From: an uncultured Eggerthellaceae bacterium
Lineage (GTDB): Bacteria > Actinomycetota > Coriobacteriia > Coriobacteriales > Eggerthellaceae
NCBI GenBank assembly: GCA_947650915.1
Contig: CANSWY010000002.1
Coordinates: forward strand, 1-64,000
DNA length: 64,000 bases
Direction of reading: 5' to 3'
The notes beneath the pieces are model-generated. The model did no database searches. It saw only the letters and a list, made by a program, of their open reading frames with translations, and was not told the origin of the DNA. The position numbers were made by a program, and so were the translations under genes. This document shows, one piece after another, positions 17,160-26,038 of the stretch. How positions within the stretch are numbered: position 1 is the first letter of the stretch; each line of letters starts with the position of its first letter.

Positions 17160-18622
17160 CGAAGCTGCTCCCACCTGTCGAGGGTGCTCTTGAAATCCGG
17201 ATGCGGCGTCCCTGTTTTGACGATGATCTCATTGCTCTGTCGCTGCCTCCTTCTCTGTCGTTGCCTGCGCTGCCCTAGATAGCGGAACAGCGACACGCCT
17301 TTCTCTGCGCCCTCTTCGCTCATGTCCTCGCCGAACAAGCTCGGGAGCACCAGATGCCCCACGCTCTCCACGCTCTTCACAAAGGCATTCCCTGAAGCTG
17401 TCAGCGCACAAGCCAGTCCTCCTCCGCAAAGCTCCTCCACTTCCAGCCCGCCCTCTTCCAGCTCATTGACGCGCACGCCGCCCAACGCGCACGACACGTC
17501 CGCAGAGGTGAACGGCGCGTCCTTCGCGCACCGGTTGAGCGCGAATGTGAAGCTCTTTGTGGGAAGACCGATCCGCTGGCAAAGCTCCAGAGCATGCTGG
17601 CATGCGCGAACGCTGCCCGCGCGCTGGTCGATGATGAAGAGCGTGGCTGTCGCCATCTCCATGAGAGCCGCGTGCGCATCAGACCAATTGGCACCGGTGT
17701 CCGCCACCACCACATCGAACAGCTCCGTTGCCGCAGCCGCCACTGTCACCACGGTCTCGGCCAGCGCTTCACTGTGCTCCAAACGATCCGGCGCCGCCAG
17801 GACCGCCGGCACATCGGGATGCACAGCGGCCGCCAGCCGCTCCAGCGCCTTCGGATCGACCGCCACGTCATCGAATGTGACTGGCTCTTGCGTCCCGAAC
17901 AGCCGATGCAGGCACCCGAACTGCAAGTCGCCATCCAACGCCAGCACCTTCGCACCCCGCGCCGCAGCCGATGCCGCCAAGCACGCGGCCACGGTGCTCC
18001 TGCCCACGCCGCCGCTGGCGCCCATGACAGCCACCAGCAGCCCGCTTCCTGACGTCTGCGCTTTCCGAGCGATCTGCGCGCTGGGCCGCGCTGCCGCCCG
18101 CGGATTTCCGCTCTTCCGCACAGGAGATCGTCCCTGCAATGCTCGCTGCCCTTGCGCAGGCTGCGGTTCTGCGCTGCGCACTTCAGGCAAGCGCGCTCGC
18201 AAAGGGACATCGGTCACGCTCTGCATCGTCATCCCCGCAGAGACCTCTTCCATCCGCCTGCGCCGACGCATCTCCACTGAGAACCGCTGCACGAACCGCT
18301 CTGGGCTGTACACCTCATCCACACCCGCCGCCGTCGCGCGCGAAAGAGCAGAACCGCTGGCCTCTCCGGTGACCATGCACACATTTCCAGTGAACCCGTC
18401 ATGCTTGAGCGCTGCTGCCAGATTGATGACCGACAGGTCCTCGGCCGACACGATCCATGCTTCATCGAACGCGGCGCCTGCGCTCATCGCCCGTCTGAGA
18501 GCTTGGCCTTCTGAGAATCCTTCTAACCAGGAAAGTCCCTCCAAGCTCACGTCGGGAAGCCCCAACAATTCCGGCTGCACCAAGCATTCCTGTTCAGCGC
18601 AGAGCGCAATGCGCCCGATCAT
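17156..18622 (-). CDS. cpaE: CpaE/TadZ-type pilus localisation ATPase
   Basis: An atypical MinD/ParA-family protein that places the tad machine in the cell. It has 488 residues: an N-terminal receiver-like domain (about 1-130), a basic linker and a C-terminal P-loop domain (AVMGASGGVGRSTVAACLA, then VLALDGDLQFG and VVADTGANW). The deviant Walker A reads GASGGVGRST: the first lysine is replaced by Ala/Ser and the usual GK(S/T) lysine by Arg, so ATP hydrolysis may be weak or absent, as suspected for some TadZ proteins. Start and stop overlap cpaB and cpaF as ATGA. Confidence 0.88.
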   Translation of the reverse strand: MIGRIALCAEQECLVQPELLGLPDVSLEGLSWLEGFSEGQALRRAMSAGAAFDEAWIVSAEDLSVINLAAALKHDGFTGNVCMVTGEASGSALSRATAAGVDEVYSPERFVQRFSVEMRRRRRMEEVSAGMTMQSVTDVPLRARLPEVRSAEPQPAQGQRALQGRSPVRKSGNPRAAARPSAQIARKAQTSGSGLLVAVMGASGGVGRSTVAACLAASAAARGAKVLALDGDLQFGCLHRLFGTQEPVTFDDVAVDPKALERLAAAVHPDVPAVLAAPDRLEHSEALAETVVTVAAAATELFDVVVADTGANWSDAHAALMEMATATLFIIDQRAGSVRACQHALELCQRIGLPTKSFTFALNRCAKDAPFTSADVSCALGGVRVNELEEGGLEVEELCGGGLACALTASGNAFVKSVESVGHLVLPSLFGEDMSEEGAEKGVSLFRYLGQRRQRQRRRQRQSNEIIVKTGTPHPDFKSTLDRWEQLR

Positions 18623-19281
18623 GAGGCGCCTTCCTTCGCTGGGAGGGCGAAATAGAGCGTCTGGCTCTCCGCCGCCTGCACCACTTGCTGCACCAGCGAC
18701 GGATCGATGGCCAGCGTGACCCACGCATCCGTGCCGGTGTTCCGGGAATCTTGCGCTGCGCTGGTGGCCAGCACCAATGCGGATGGCACGATGCGCACGG
18801 TGGAGCTTGCGCCGATGGCATACACGTCCACCTCAAGCCCCGGAGCCAGCGCGCCGCCCACTGCCTGCACTTCGCGCGCGGGCACGCTCACGGCGTACAT
18901 GCCGTTGGGGACGTCGATGGCGGAAGCATCGAAACCGAATCGAGCCGATGAGATGACCTCGCCCTCCAGGATGGTGGAACCCAACTGCTTGCCCACCGCG
19001 TCCGCACGCACGGTCACTGCATCTGCGGGCAGCAGCGAAGCCACCCAGGTGCGCTCCTCCACGTCGTTTTCCGCGATGGTCTCCCCTGCAGCTATGTCAT
19101 GGCGTGCCACACATACCTGCACTTGGTCTCCACCATATTTGGAGAGCATCTGCGCTTCCGCCGCCTTGGCATCCGCATCCACGGACATGACGTACAGGCC
19201 CACGCACACCGCGCACGCGATGCCGCACGCGCACCCTGCCACCAGATTCTTGTTCCGACTCCTTTTCCGCTGCCGCGCCAT
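18619..19281 (-). CDS. cpaB: CpaB/RcpC-type pilus assembly protein (SAF domain)
   Basis: A 220-residue envelope protein with a basic N-terminus, one membrane helix (CACGIACAVCVGLYVM) and a SAF domain (VCVARHDIAAGETIAENDVEE; GKQLGSTILEGEVI; VPNGMYAVSVPA). CpaB binds the secretin or peptidoglycan and guides the pilus. GGAGG lies six bases before the ATG at 19281. It is the first gene of the tad operon; upstream is a block of inverted repeats rather than another gene. Confidence 0.88.
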   Translation of the reverse strand: MARQRKRSRNKNLVAGCACGIACAVCVGLYVMSVDADAKAAEAQMLSKYGGDQVQVCVARHDIAAGETIAENDVEERTWVASLLPADAVTVRADAVGKQLGSTILEGEVISSARFGFDASAIDVPNGMYAVSVPAREVQAVGGALAPGLEVDVYAIGASSTVRIVPSALVLATSAAQDSRNTGTDAWVTLAIDPSLVQQVVQAAESQTLYFALPAKEGAS

Positions 19282-19452
19282 GAGCACCTCCTCTCCTATC
19301 GCTTGGCAACAGTGTGAGGTGCTCATCTGACAGGAACCTGCCAGATGCCTGACATGCGCCCGCCAGGCGCTGAGCTGGAATCTTCCAGAGATCCGCACGC
19401 GGACCATCACGATCCTGAACGGCTTCGCCCTCGTTTTGCCCCGTTCCTGCTC

Positions 19453-19642
19453 GATGTGCAGAAGGGACGTTCCAAATTGCATTCCGCAAGGTTGTCTGAT
19501 GTGCAGAAGGGACGTCCCAAATTGCACATAAGGATGTTCTATCAGCGCTCATTCTCTTTTTCTATGTGCAATTTGGAACGTCCCTTCTGCACATCAGCAG
19601 CGGGCAATCCTATGTGCAATTTGGAACGTCCCCTCTGCACAC
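19453..19642 (-). repeat. IR98 cluster: half-unit + full 98-bp copy (19498-19595) + half-unit
   Basis: The full copy has arms GATGTGCAGAAGGGACGTCC... and their complement; by arm and loop sequence it is oriented on the minus strand. A decayed half-unit (19453-19481) is joined by a GCAAGGTTGTCT-like spacer, and another half-unit (19613-19642) follows. The block fills the gap between the MFS gene and cpaB, so any promoter of the tad operon must lie between 19282 and 19453 or within the repeat. Confidence 0.88.
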
Positions 19643-19652
19643 GCTGGCGCAC

Positions 19653-19683
19653 AAAAAAGGGCCCGCCTTTCGGCGAGCCCTTT
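19653..19683 (-). terminator. Rho-independent terminator of the MFS gene
   Basis: On the minus strand, AAGGGCTCGCC and GGCGGGCCCTT form a GC-rich stem closed by a GAAA tetraloop, followed by a T-run (TTTTTTG). Confidence 0.85.
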
Positions 19684-19713
19684 CGTGGACCTGAAGAAGA
19701 TCCAGCAGAAGCG

Positions 19714-21471
19714 TTACTCCACGCCCGCTGCCTTCTCCTTCGTGCGGCCCTGGCCGCCGAAGATGAAGAAGTACACGAACGGAAGGAGCATGGCGATCAA
19801 CATGATGGGGAGCGCCATGTCCGTCTTGGAGAAGCCGGGGATGGTCAGCGGGCAGACGATGCAGCCGATGAAGTTGATGACCACCACGGCGATCATGATC
19901 CAGAAGCGCACGTTGCCGTCCGTCTCTGAAAGCGGGTTCTCTTCCATGGACCGCTGCAGTTCGTCCATGGTCTTGCCGCCGGTGTTCTTGACGAACAGGA
20001 GCGTGCAGACCAGGCCGAGCACGAACGGGATGAGGAGCACGAGAACGACCATGGACCAGTTGTTGGACATGGTGCCGTTCACGTCATGCTGGAACATGGC
20101 CAGGCCAGCCGCAGCACCCAGAACGATGGAAGAGCCAGAGCCACCGAAGCGAGCGAACGCCTGGCACCAAGAGGTACCGGTGTTGCGCAGCGTGGTGGGA
20201 TAGGACTCCGGCATCAGCGGCTGAACAGCGGTGATAGCGTAATTCAGGCAGAAGCCGAAGAGCAGCATCAGGATGATGCAGGGAATGAAGTTGCCAGCAG
20301 AAGCGCCAGCCAGAGCCGCGCCGTTCACCGGAGCCTCGCCCGGGAACATGGGCACGAACACGGAGCAGGCGATGATGGCCACGATGCAGGCCACCCAGCC
20401 GACCCACAGCGCGCGCTTGCGGCCGATAGCGTCAGAGATGAAGCCGACGCAGATGTTGGACGCGATAGCGGCAACGTTGTTCCACGTCTGCAGGGTCACA
20501 GACTCAGCAGCGGTGAAGCCATTGCCCTGGAACCAGGTGGGGATCCAGGCATTCATGCCGTACACGCAGAACTGACCCACGAAGTACGCAGACCAGATGG
20601 CGCAGGTAGCGACGATGAACTTGCTGGAGAACAGAACCGCCGGGCCGGACTTCGCAGGCTTCGGAGGAACGATCATCAGGCTGGCGTCGAACTCCACGTC
20701 AACGTGACGGGTGGCCTTGACGATCTGGGAGAGGCGCTCGCAGGCCTTCTCCTTCATGCCATGGTTGGCGTACCAGTGCGGCGTCTCATGCATCACGAAG
20801 ATGAGGATGATGCCGTACACCACCGGCAGAGCGCCGATGAGGTAGCACACGCGCCAGTTCTCGATGGCTTCCGTGCCGTTGGCCAGCGTGATGGCGCCAT
20901 CGGTGAGGCCCGGGATGATGGGCGTCATGCTGGAGCAGATGGGAGCCGCCACCAGACCAGCGATGACCCAGCCCATGACCATGAAGGCCATGCCGCAGGT
21001 CACGAAGATGCCGCGCTGCTTCGAAGGCATGCTCTCGGAGAACACCGTGGTGACCACCGGGATGCAGGAGCCCACGCCGAAGCCGGCGATCAGGCGGAAT
21101 GCGCAGAAGAAGCCGTAGTCAGGCGCGAATGCCTGCGGCAGCGTGAACAGACCATAGAAGATGACCGCGATGGTCAGCGTCTTCTTGCGGCCGATGGCGT
21201 CGGACATGATGCCACCGACAGCGCCGCCGAGCACCATGCCCAGCAGGCCCCACGTGGTCAGAGAGCCGGTGAGAGCCGCGATGGGCTGACCAGAAGCGAT
21301 CTGCTCTGCGAAGAACGTGGGTGCAACATACGTGTTGGTAGAATTGACGATCATGAAGTCATAGCCGTCGAAGATCATGGCGAACGCCAGGATGACGAAG
21401 ACGACCCACGTGTGGCTGGAAATGCCAGCGCGGTCGATGACCTCAGATACTGTGAACTCTTTGCCGTCCAT
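19714..21471 (-). CDS. MFS transporter with two extra C-terminal helices
   Basis: A 585-residue secondary transporter of the sugar/aromatic-acid MFS type: helix 1 with GYDFMIVN, the A-motif loop GGIMSDAIGRKKTL, the matching half-repeat loop GFISDAIGRKRAL, and about 12 core helices. After residue 500 it adds a charged loop and two more hydrophobic segments (FWIMIAVVVINFIGC; LPIMLIAMLLPFVYFFIF), giving about 14. The ATG at 21471 has GGGGG upstream; the TTG one codon before is less likely. It is a single-gene unit with its own terminator. The substrate is unknown. Confidence 0.88.
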   Translation of the reverse strand: MDGKEFTVSEVIDRAGISSHTWVVFVILAFAMIFDGYDFMIVNSTNTYVAPTFFAEQIASGQPIAALTGSLTTWGLLGMVLGGAVGGIMSDAIGRKKTLTIAVIFYGLFTLPQAFAPDYGFFCAFRLIAGFGVGSCIPVVTTVFSESMPSKQRGIFVTCGMAFMVMGWVIAGLVAAPICSSMTPIIPGLTDGAITLANGTEAIENWRVCYLIGALPVVYGIILIFVMHETPHWYANHGMKEKACERLSQIVKATRHVDVEFDASLMIVPPKPAKSGPAVLFSSKFIVATCAIWSAYFVGQFCVYGMNAWIPTWFQGNGFTAAESVTLQTWNNVAAIASNICVGFISDAIGRKRALWVGWVACIVAIIACSVFVPMFPGEAPVNGAALAGASAGNFIPCIILMLLFGFCLNYAITAVQPLMPESYPTTLRNTGTSWCQAFARFGGSGSSIVLGAAAGLAMFQHDVNGTMSNNWSMVVLVLLIPFVLGLVCTLLFVKNTGGKTMDELQRSMEENPLSETDGNVRFWIMIAVVVINFIGCIVCPLTIPGFSKTDMALPIMLIAMLLPFVYFFIFGGQGRTKEKAAGVE

Positions 21472-22010
21472 CAATACCCCCTAGATAAATGATTGGGCCT
21501 TGGATCCGTTTGATGGATAAGAAGCAGATCCATGGCTGCGAAATGGGACGTGACGTCCGTGCGCAATAGCAAGACTGTGAACGCGCCATCACCATGAATG
21601 GGATTACGAGCGCCTCAAAAATCTAGGGCTGTTGAGGTGCTAGTAATTGCACGAGACCTATAGGAATCAGCCTCGGCTCCCGCGATCAGGAGCGAACCAG
21701 AAGAAACGACTGCGCCGCTTTCCCCCTTCCTCGCTTCTCTTGTAGAACGTGGGCTTTCCCATCCTTCCGGCATGTATGGCTACCGGTGAAAATGAGACGG
21801 AGCACCATGGCGCTAAGAATATTCAAAGGGGGTTGACGGGTCAACGGAATCGCTGCTCAGGCATCATCCTTTTGGGTTGATTTGTGAGGTTGAGGCCGGG
21901 TTGAAAAGACCGAATTCGGCCAGTGGCGCCATTATGCGCTCTGCGCGGCAGTCGCTTTCCGGTGAACGGCAGAGACCGCCTGACGGTGCCTTGATATAAT
22001 GCTTGCACGT
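21472..22010. other. 539-base intergenic region between MFS gene and tRNA-Val
   Basis: No credible gene is seen. It holds the MFS leader on the left, a dyad near 21611-21641 (CGCCTCAA and TTGAGGTG, seven of eight matching) that could be an operator, and the tRNA promoter on the right (TATAAT at 21995-22000). Confidence 0.5.
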
Positions 22011-22085
22011 GGTCGCGTGGCGCAGCGGGAGCGCAGGTGCCTTACAAGCACAAGGTCGCAGGTTCAAATCCTGCCGCGACCACCA
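22011..22085 (+). tRNA. tRNA-Val (anticodon TAC)
   Basis: A full cloverleaf can be folded: acceptor GGTCGCG/CGCGACC, D arm GCGC/GCGC, anticodon loop CTTACAA (TAC), T arm GCAGG-TTCAAAT-CCTGC, and CCA encoded. The loop matches bacterial tRNA-Val(UAC). The first anticodon-stem pair (27-43) is G-A, a mismatch. TATAAT lies 11 bases upstream and a terminator follows. Confidence 0.93.
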
Positions 22086-22100
22086 TCTTCCCGAACAGAA

Positions 22101-22132
22101 AAGAGGCCTGCACTGCGCAAGCCTCTTTTTTT
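22101..22132 (+). terminator. Rho-independent terminator after tRNA-Val
   Basis: AAGAGGC and GCCTCTT pair around a small internal TGC/GCA helix and are followed by seven or eight T residues. Confidence 0.85.
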
Positions 22133-22230
22133 CACAGCCATCCATGAACCAGCGCAGTCCCGCTCCCCCTGGCCCACTTGGTTCCGAGAACGCGCCACCG
22201 CGTGCTCCTGCCGCCACGACAAAACGGCTT

Positions 22231-22953
22231 TCAGGCGGAGAGCTTGTGTTCGGCCAGGTCGAACACCTCATAGAGCACCACACCCATGACGGCCATGGCC
22301 ACGATGCCCGAAAACATCCGCGCGTATTCCAGCATGGACCAGGAATGCATGATGTAATACCCCAGCCCCGTGGACCCCGCCATGGATTCCGCGATGAACA
22401 AGATGGCCACCGCCGTGCCCGTGCTGACGCGCAGAGCGGAGAAGAGCGACGGCAGCGTGGCCGGCACGATGACATGAAAAAAAACGGTGCGACGATCGCC
22501 GCCCAAAGACAGCATGGCCTCCGTGAGGCCCTTCGGCACCGCCCGGGCGGCGTCGCGCATGGTGACCACCATCTGGAAGAACACCGCGATGGCGATGAGC
22601 GCCACCTTCGCCTGGCCGCCCAGCCCGAAGAAGACGAACAGCACCGGCAGAAAGACGATCTTCGGAACCGGATACAGGATGTAAGCCACCGGGGCGATGA
22701 ACCGGTCCACCTGAGGGATCATGCCGGAAAAGAGCCCTAAGGGAGCGCCCAGCACCGCTCCGATGGCAAGGCCGACCAAAAGGCGCTCCAAGCTGATGGC
22801 TGACTGCGGTGCCAGCGTGTCCGCATTCGCCATCAGCTCTGAAGCGGTCTGCACAGGGCCAGGGAGCGCGGGGGACGCGGCGGCCAGCGCCAGCAACCAC
22901 CATGCTGCCAGCACGAAGGCCGTGGCCCACACATAGCGCAGCGCTCGGCTCAT
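22231..22953 (-). CDS. ABC transporter permease, SsuC/TauC/NrtB type
   Basis: A 240-residue integral membrane protein with about six helices and the binding-protein-dependent transport signature around AMLSLGGDRRTVFFHVIVPATLP (EAA loop). It belongs to the nitrate/sulfonate/taurine/thiamine-precursor group. GGGGGAGG precedes the ATG at 22953. It lies 34 bases after the lipoprotein gene. No ATPase gene lies on either side, so the pair must borrow one from elsewhere or be incomplete. Confidence 0.92.
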   Translation of the reverse strand: MSRALRYVWATAFVLAAWWLLALAAASPALPGPVQTASELMANADTLAPQSAISLERLLVGLAIGAVLGAPLGLFSGMIPQVDRFIAPVAYILYPVPKIVFLPVLFVFFGLGGQAKVALIAIAVFFQMVVTMRDAARAVPKGLTEAMLSLGGDRRTVFFHVIVPATLPSLFSALRVSTGTAVAILFIAESMAGSTGLGYYIMHSWSMLEYARMFSGIVAMAVMGVVLYEVFDLAEHKLSA

Positions 22954-22987
22954 GCCGCCTCCCCCTCGTGCTCAGCCCTGCCCATCA

Positions 22988-24040
22988 TCAATTGACGGCG
23001 AACCTGCCCGTTGCAGCGTCATAGGTGACGCCGTCTCCGCCGTAGCCTTTCTCCTGCATCCAGGCCAGGACCGGCTCCACGATGGCGGATGCACGGCAGA
23101 GCACGTCATCCACCGTGGCCTGCGGGTAAGCGCTCACCGGATACTCATCCGCGATGGCGTCGTTGATGTTCGCCCTCTCTGCCAGCAGCCCACGGTACGC
23201 TTCCGGATCGGCCGTCAGGAGCGAGACCGCAACGTTCCACGCGTGCGCCACTGCCACCACTTCTTCCGGATGCTCATCCGCGAACGCCACGCGCGACACC
23301 ATCACGGACTGCGAGATGTTGTCCGCCTGCGTGTCGTCGGCCAGGAGCTTCATACCGGACGCTTCGCCCAGCTCCAGCAGGGATGCCGGCAGCGCCGCCG
23401 CTCCCAGACCGCCGCTCACCGTGAGGCTGTAGCGCTCAGGCAGGCTGGCCACTTCCACCGTAGGGATGGCGCCCGGCTCAAGCCCAGCCTCTTCGCACAG
23501 TCTGTCGAAGACGTATTCCGGCACCGTGTTCGCCGCCACGCCCACGCCGAAGCCCTCCGGCGCGTTGCCGCTGGCAGCGTAAGCTGCCATCTCTTGCAGC
23601 GTGGAATAGGGCGCATCAGCCGCCGCCAGCACGCCGAAGCGGCCCTGGTCGGCCACTTCGCCCAAGGTGACCCAGTCGATCTCAACGGGCGCGCCCGATT
23701 CGCAGAGCTTCACCGCGCGCATGATATCCGTCATGGCCATGTCGACGTCACCGGAGGTGATGGCTGCGGACAGGCTGGGCGCGGAATCGAACGTGACCAC
23801 CTCAGCTTGGATGTCCGCGTCAGCGAAGAGGTTCTCTTGCTCAGCCACCCACAAGGGCAGGATGTCTTCGGTGGGCATCGTGCCGATGCGCACCACCGCA
23901 GCGCCGTCAGCAGCAGGCTCCGCAGAACCGGCCTCCTGGCTGCCCTCCTGCGCAGGGGACGCGCAACCTGCAAGCGCAGCGCACGCCGCCAGCGCCAATG
24001 CGCCCACAAGCGCCCGGCGCATGACCTTGGACTTCTTCAT
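22988..24040 (-). CDS. ABC transporter substrate-binding lipoprotein, SsuA/THI5-like
   Basis: A 350-residue lipoprotein (lipobox LAGC, Cys26) with an SsuA/NMT1-like fold: VRIGTMPTEDILPLWVAEQ, LFADADIQAEVVTFDS and the SAAITSGDVDMAMTD motif that lines the binding cleft. Likely ligands of this class are sulfonates, nitrate, bicarbonate or pyrimidine precursors; none can be chosen. The start at 24040 follows AAAGGAG. It is transcribed with the permease and, by spacing (80 bases), possibly with the CDF exporter. Confidence 0.88.
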   Translation of the reverse strand: MKKSKVMRRALVGALALAACAALAGCASPAQEGSQEAGSAEPAADGAAVVRIGTMPTEDILPLWVAEQENLFADADIQAEVVTFDSAPSLSAAITSGDVDMAMTDIMRAVKLCESGAPVEIDWVTLGEVADQGRFGVLAAADAPYSTLQEMAAYAASGNAPEGFGVGVAANTVPEYVFDRLCEEAGLEPGAIPTVEVASLPERYSLTVSGGLGAAALPASLLELGEASGMKLLADDTQADNISQSVMVSRVAFADEHPEEVVAVAHAWNVAVSLLTADPEAYRGLLAERANINDAIADEYPVSAYPQATVDDVLCRASAIVEPVLAWMQEKGYGGDGVTYDAATGRFAVN

Positions 24041-24120
24041 GCATTCTCCTTTTGAAGGGCCTTCGCGCGCCCGCGGCGTCGGAAGGCTGTTGGCACAACG
24101 CGTCAGATTATAGGCATGGC

Positions 24121-25029
24121 TCAGGCCTCGCGGCGCTCCGCTTCCGTGTCCGGTTCGATATGCACGAGGACTTCCTGCACTTCCGGATGCGCCTGCTTGA
24201 CCGCCCGTTCGATCTCGTCCCCGATGCGGTGCGCGGCGACCACCGTCATGACCGGATCCACCAGCAGGTGCAAGTCCGCATACACCTCTGATTCCGTGCC
24301 GCGCGTGCGCACGCGATGCACCTGCTGAACGCCGTCCACCGCCTCTGCCACGCGCGTGAGGTCCTCCGCTGACAAGCGCGCATGGTCCGACAGCGTCCGC
24401 AGCGCCCGGCGGAACACACCCACCGCGGACGCCAGGATGAACACCGTCACCACCAGCGCCATCACCGGGTCTGCCATGGGGAACCCACACGCCACCAGCA
24501 CCAGGCCCGCGATGACCCCCACGGACACCAGCGCGTCCGAGAACGTATGCGCCGCATCCGCCTGCAGGATCTCGCTCCCCAGACGCTTGCCCACCCTGCG
24601 CTCTGCGAACGACACCGCCAGGTTCACTGTCAGCGTGCCCACCATCACCACAAAGGAAACGGGCGTGACCTGCGCCGTATATTCCCCGCTCACAAGCCGG
24701 CCGGCCGCGCCCGTGCCCACCTCCACGGCCGCCAGCAACAGCAGCACGCCGATGACCAACGAGCCGTAGGTCTCGAACTTCGCGTGGCCGTAAGGGTGGC
24801 TCTCATCAGCCGGACGCGCGGCCAGAGCGATGCCCACCAGCCCCACCACGTTGCCCAACGTGTCGAACACCGAATGGATGCCGTCCGCCTGCATGGAAGC
24901 CGAACCGGATGCCAGGCCGTAGAAGAACTTGGCCGCCGCGACGGCCAAGTTGAGCACCAGCACGATCCACAGCACGCGTTCGACGTGCCGCGTCCGAGCC
25001 TCTTTCGGTTGAGTGACCGAGGACGTCAA
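24121..25029 (-). CDS. Cation diffusion facilitator (CDF) family metal efflux transporter
   Basis: A 302-residue antiporter exporting divalent metals. Six helices are visible, with the metal-site motifs ADGIHSVFDTLGN in TM2 and ADAAHTFSDALVS in TM5, plus the ESHPYGHAKFE loop and the C-terminal cytoplasmic ferredoxin-like domain (VYADLHLLVDPVMTV). The D-x3-D pattern in TM2 (ADGIHSVFD) and the HxxxD of TM5 are complete. It begins five bases after the deformylase-like gene, so they share an operon. Confidence 0.92.
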   Translation of the reverse strand: MTSSVTQPKEARTRHVERVLWIVLVLNLAVAAAKFFYGLASGSASMQADGIHSVFDTLGNVVGLVGIALAARPADESHPYGHAKFETYGSLVIGVLLLLAAVEVGTGAAGRLVSGEYTAQVTPVSFVVMVGTLTVNLAVSFAERRVGKRLGSEILQADAAHTFSDALVSVGVIAGLVLVACGFPMADPVMALVVTVFILASAVGVFRRALRTLSDHARLSAEDLTRVAEAVDGVQQVHRVRTRGTESEVYADLHLLVDPVMTVVAAHRIGDEIERAVKQAHPEVQEVLVHIEPDTEAERREA

Positions 25030-25034
25030 GGAGG

Positions 25035-25454
25035 CTAGATGACCTTGCCCTTGCAGTGGTCGATCACGTGTTGGAGGATCTGCGATTCGCGTCCGTGGAA
25101 TTCACGCTTGCGCGGAACCAGCTTGCCGTCCACCGGCTCTTCGTAGGCGATGGTGGCGCACTCGAAGCGCGTGACCTTCGTGGAACCATCAACGGAGAAG
25201 CATTCTTCTTCCATTTTCACCGGGTAGAGCGCCTTCACCAGCTTCGGGTTGAAGATGGACTTGAATTCATCCTGGTCGTCCAGATAGATGGCGACGCATT
25301 TCGTCTCGCCGATCTGATTCGCCACCAGCCCCGCCACTTCTTCCATGGATTCCGCGGTGTCCAGCAGGTCTTGCACGATGGGCATGTCATCTATGGTTGC
25401 CTTTTCGCACGGCTGCGACAGGATCTTCTCGTCCTTGACTATCTCTTTGACCAT
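25035..25454 (-). CDS. Peptide-deformylase-like protein with altered catalytic motif
   Basis: A 139-residue member of the polypeptide deformylase fold. Motif 1 is AGLVANQIG (42-49, usually GxGLAAxQ), motif 2 is EECFS (Cys85, usually EGCLS), and motif 3 is QHVIDH (His129-His133), where the family has QHExDH. The three metal ligands (Cys, His, His) remain but the catalytic Glu is Val130. It is therefore probably not a working deformylase, unless another residue substitutes. A housekeeping def gene would be expected elsewhere. The first gene of the unit running into the CDF exporter. Confidence 0.82.
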   Translation of the reverse strand: MVKEIVKDEKILSQPCEKATIDDMPIVQDLLDTAESMEEVAGLVANQIGETKCVAIYLDDQDEFKSIFNPKLVKALYPVKMEEECFSVDGSTKVTRFECATIAYEEPVDGKLVPRKREFHGRESQILQHVIDHCKGKVI

Positions 25455-25700
25455 GGAGCGCTGCCTTCCGTTCCACTCTGCGCCTGTTCCGAATGCAAGA
25501 CACTATAGCACCTGGCGCGTCCAGCCAACCCGCAGGGGACGCCCGCCAGCCCTCAATAAACGCGGCAGCAACGTTTGCGGCTTCGCTCAGAAACGGGCGC
25601 GCCGCTGCGCGCACAACGGTGAAGAAGCGCGCGTAGGATGCCGGGAGACGACATTCCGATCCCGACCGCTTTCGCAGCCGCGTCCTTGAGGAGGTTTCCC

Positions 25701-26015
25701 ATGGAAGAAGTGCTGAACGATTCCGATTTCGACGCCAAGGTGCTGGCATCTGACGGCAAGGTGCTGGTGGAGTTCTTCGCCACCTGGTGCCCGCATTGCC
25801 AGCGCATGCAGCCCATTCTGGATGATGTGGCAGCGAAGGCGGCTGGCGCGTGCGCCGTTTACCAGGTTGACGTGGACAAGTCCCCTGATCTGGCCGCCGA
25901 ATACGCACCGAACGGGTTTCCCACCTATGTCCTGTTCGTGGACGGATCCAAGATGAAGACGCTCACCGGCGAACAGACGGAAGCCGCCCTCTTGGAACTG
26001 GCCCAGCAGGCATAA
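25701..26015 (+). CDS. Thioredoxin-family protein
   Basis: A 104-residue single-domain thioredoxin with the active site WCPHC (Cys30, Cys33), EFFATWC before it and the cis-proline region NGFPTYVLFVDG. WCPHC rather than WCGPC suggests a more oxidising, DsbA- or PDI-like redox potential. There is no signal peptide, so it is cytoplasmic. GAGGAGG lies in front of the ATG at 25701; a longer frame from 25638 lacks a ribosome site. A repeat block follows the stop by 23 bases. Confidence 0.92.
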   Translation: MEEVLNDSDFDAKVLASDGKVLVEFFATWCPHCQRMQPILDDVAAKAAGACAVYQVDVDKSPDLAAEYAPNGFPTYVLFVDGSKMKTLTGEQTEAALLELAQQA

Positions 26016-26038
26016 GGCACAGAGCAGAGGGGCATCCT

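Noticed and set aside
20086-21492. A 468-codon plus-strand frame opposite the MFS gene
   Set aside because: Its composition (Gly/His/Asp/Arg-rich) is that of a complementary frame, and the MFS protein on the other strand is unambiguous.
22988-24490. A 500-codon version of the SsuA-like protein
   Set aside because: The first 150 codons overlap the CDF gene out of frame; the lipoprotein start at 24040 has a ribosome site and signal peptide.
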